The position numbers and the translations under genes are program-made. A stretch of DNA of 25,627 nt from Akkermansiaceae bacterium UBA5020 (GTDB lineage: Bacteria; Verrucomicrobiota; Verrucomicrobiia; Verrucomicrobiales; DEV007), in contig DGXY01000058.1 of NCBI GenBank assembly GCA_002396885.1, positions 55,758 through 81,384 on the forward strand, given 5' to 3'. Shown here piece by piece: positions 25,172 through 25,627 of this stretch (the first letter of the stretch is position 1; each line of letters opens with the position of its first letter). The notes under the pieces were generated by a model. The model was not told where the DNA came from. It worked only from the letters and a program-made list of their open reading frames with translations, and ran no database searches.

Positions 25172-25599
25172 AACCGCTCATTCTCGTCCTCTGCACCGGA
25201 AACTCCTGCCGTTCCCATCTCGCCGAAGGCCTCCTCCGCTCCGCCCTCGGCGACGCTTTCGAAGTCGCCAGCGCGGGCTCGAATCCCGCCGGCTACGTCC
25301 ATCCCCTCGCGATTCGCGCGATGGAGGAAGTCGGGATCGATCTCTCGGGACACCGTTCGAAGCACCTCGATGAATTCCTTGATCGCGAGGTCGAGACCGT
25401 CATCACCGTCTGCGGCAACGCCGACCAAGCCTGCCCGGTCTTTCCCGGACAACTCAATCGCCACCACTGGCCCTTCGAGGATCCCGCCCACGCCACCGGC
25501 ACGGAGGAGGAGCAGTTCGCCGTCTTCCGGCGCGTCCGCGACGAGATCGCCAAGGTCTTCGGCGCCTATGCGGCGGGACGATTGGACGGGGCGCGGTGA
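25168..25599 (+). CDS. arsC: Thioredoxin-dependent arsenate reductase (low-MW phosphatase fold)
   Basis: The protein has 143 residues from the ATG at 25168, which overlaps the acr3 stop. The phosphatase loop CTGNSCR carries C9 and C14 (C-X5-R to R15). The two further redox cysteines, C82 and C89 in VCGNADQAC, have the same spacing as in the staphylococcal ArsC, and FEDP supplies the general acid. The enzyme reduces arsenate to arsenite through a Cys9-Cys82-Cys89-type disulfide cascade re-reduced by thioredoxin, feeding the Acr3 exporter. All key residues are present. Confidence 0.95.
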   Translation: MKPLILVLCTGNSCRSHLAEGLLRSALGDAFEVASAGSNPAGYVHPLAIRAMEEVGIDLSGHRSKHLDEFLDREVETVITVCGNADQACPVFPGQLNRHHWPFEDPAHATGTEEEQFAVFRRVRDEIAKVFGAYAAGRLDGAR

Positions 25600-25609
25600 A
25601 TCGCTCCCC

Positions 25610-25627
25610 GTAGCGGAACGGGCTACC
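25610..25627 (+). terminator. Possible 5' part of a terminator hairpin after arsC (cut by window end)
   Basis: GTAGC (25610-25614) and GCTAC (25622-25626) can pair 10 bases after the arsC stop. The sequence AGCGGAACGGG could also be the left arm of a larger stem whose right arm lies beyond the window. It cannot be decided from 28 bases. Confidence 0.2.

Overview
Organism and overall character. The window is GC-rich with strongly GC3-biased codons. Most starts lack a Shine-Dalgarno sequence. It carries a PolX polymerase with a PHP domain, a hybrid NRPS end module, a GspL/PilMN-like trio, a Ser/Thr kinase with a large extracytoplasmic part, a Wzx/Wzy polysaccharide cluster and an arsenic operon. 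This mix suggests a free-living Gram-negative of the Verrucomicrobiota/PVC kind. That placement is inference from gene style; no marker gene is present. Layout: (1) 1-5610 (+), the 3' end of a large hybrid PKS/NRPS gene: aminotransferase, condensation, adenylation (valine-like specificity code), carrier protein and thioesterase. It is cut off by the window start. An A9 tract in the aminotransferase-condensation linker sits just before a cryptic stop/start (ATGA) junction. (2) 5694-6530 (+), an exported C39-like cysteine peptidase. (3) 6651-9362 (+), three genes resembling the inner-membrane platform of type II secretion or type IV pili (GspL/PilM-PilN, GspM/PilO, GspC/PilP), preceded by a strongly structured leader. 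(4) 9381-11984 (-), a transmembrane Ser/Thr kinase with a HEAT-like and beta-sandwich exterior. (5) 12153-14924 (+), polX and a zinc-less MDR oxidoreductase. (6) 14928-20715 (-) and 20852-23525 (+), a divergent Wzy-dependent exopolysaccharide locus. One side holds a Wzz-like co-polymerase with a degenerate kinase domain, a flippase, a polymerase and a glycosyltransferase. The other side holds the initiating phosphoglycosyltransferase and a GT4 glycosyltransferase. The two sides are separated by an AT-rich 136-bp intergenic region. (7) 23704-25599 (+), an arsR-acr3-arsC operon. How the genes work together. The polysaccharide genes form a near-complete assembly line: lipid-linked priming, two glycosyltransferases, flipping, polymerisation and chain-length control. 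No outer-membrane export protein is visible. The arsenic genes form a self-contained unit for sensing, arsenate reduction and arsenite export. The NRPS end module would add one aliphatic amino acid to an aminated acyl chain and release the product. The most interesting observations are the A9/ATGA junction inside the megasynthase, the catalytically dead BY-kinase-like domain of the Wzz protein, the tandem-hairpin leader at 6574-6621, and the recurrent 9-mer TTTGTCAGG, which encodes every Phe-Val-Arg found in the plus-strand genes. I saw no rRNA, tRNA, CRISPR array, insertion sequence or phage gene. No stretch longer than 300 bases lacks a gene.
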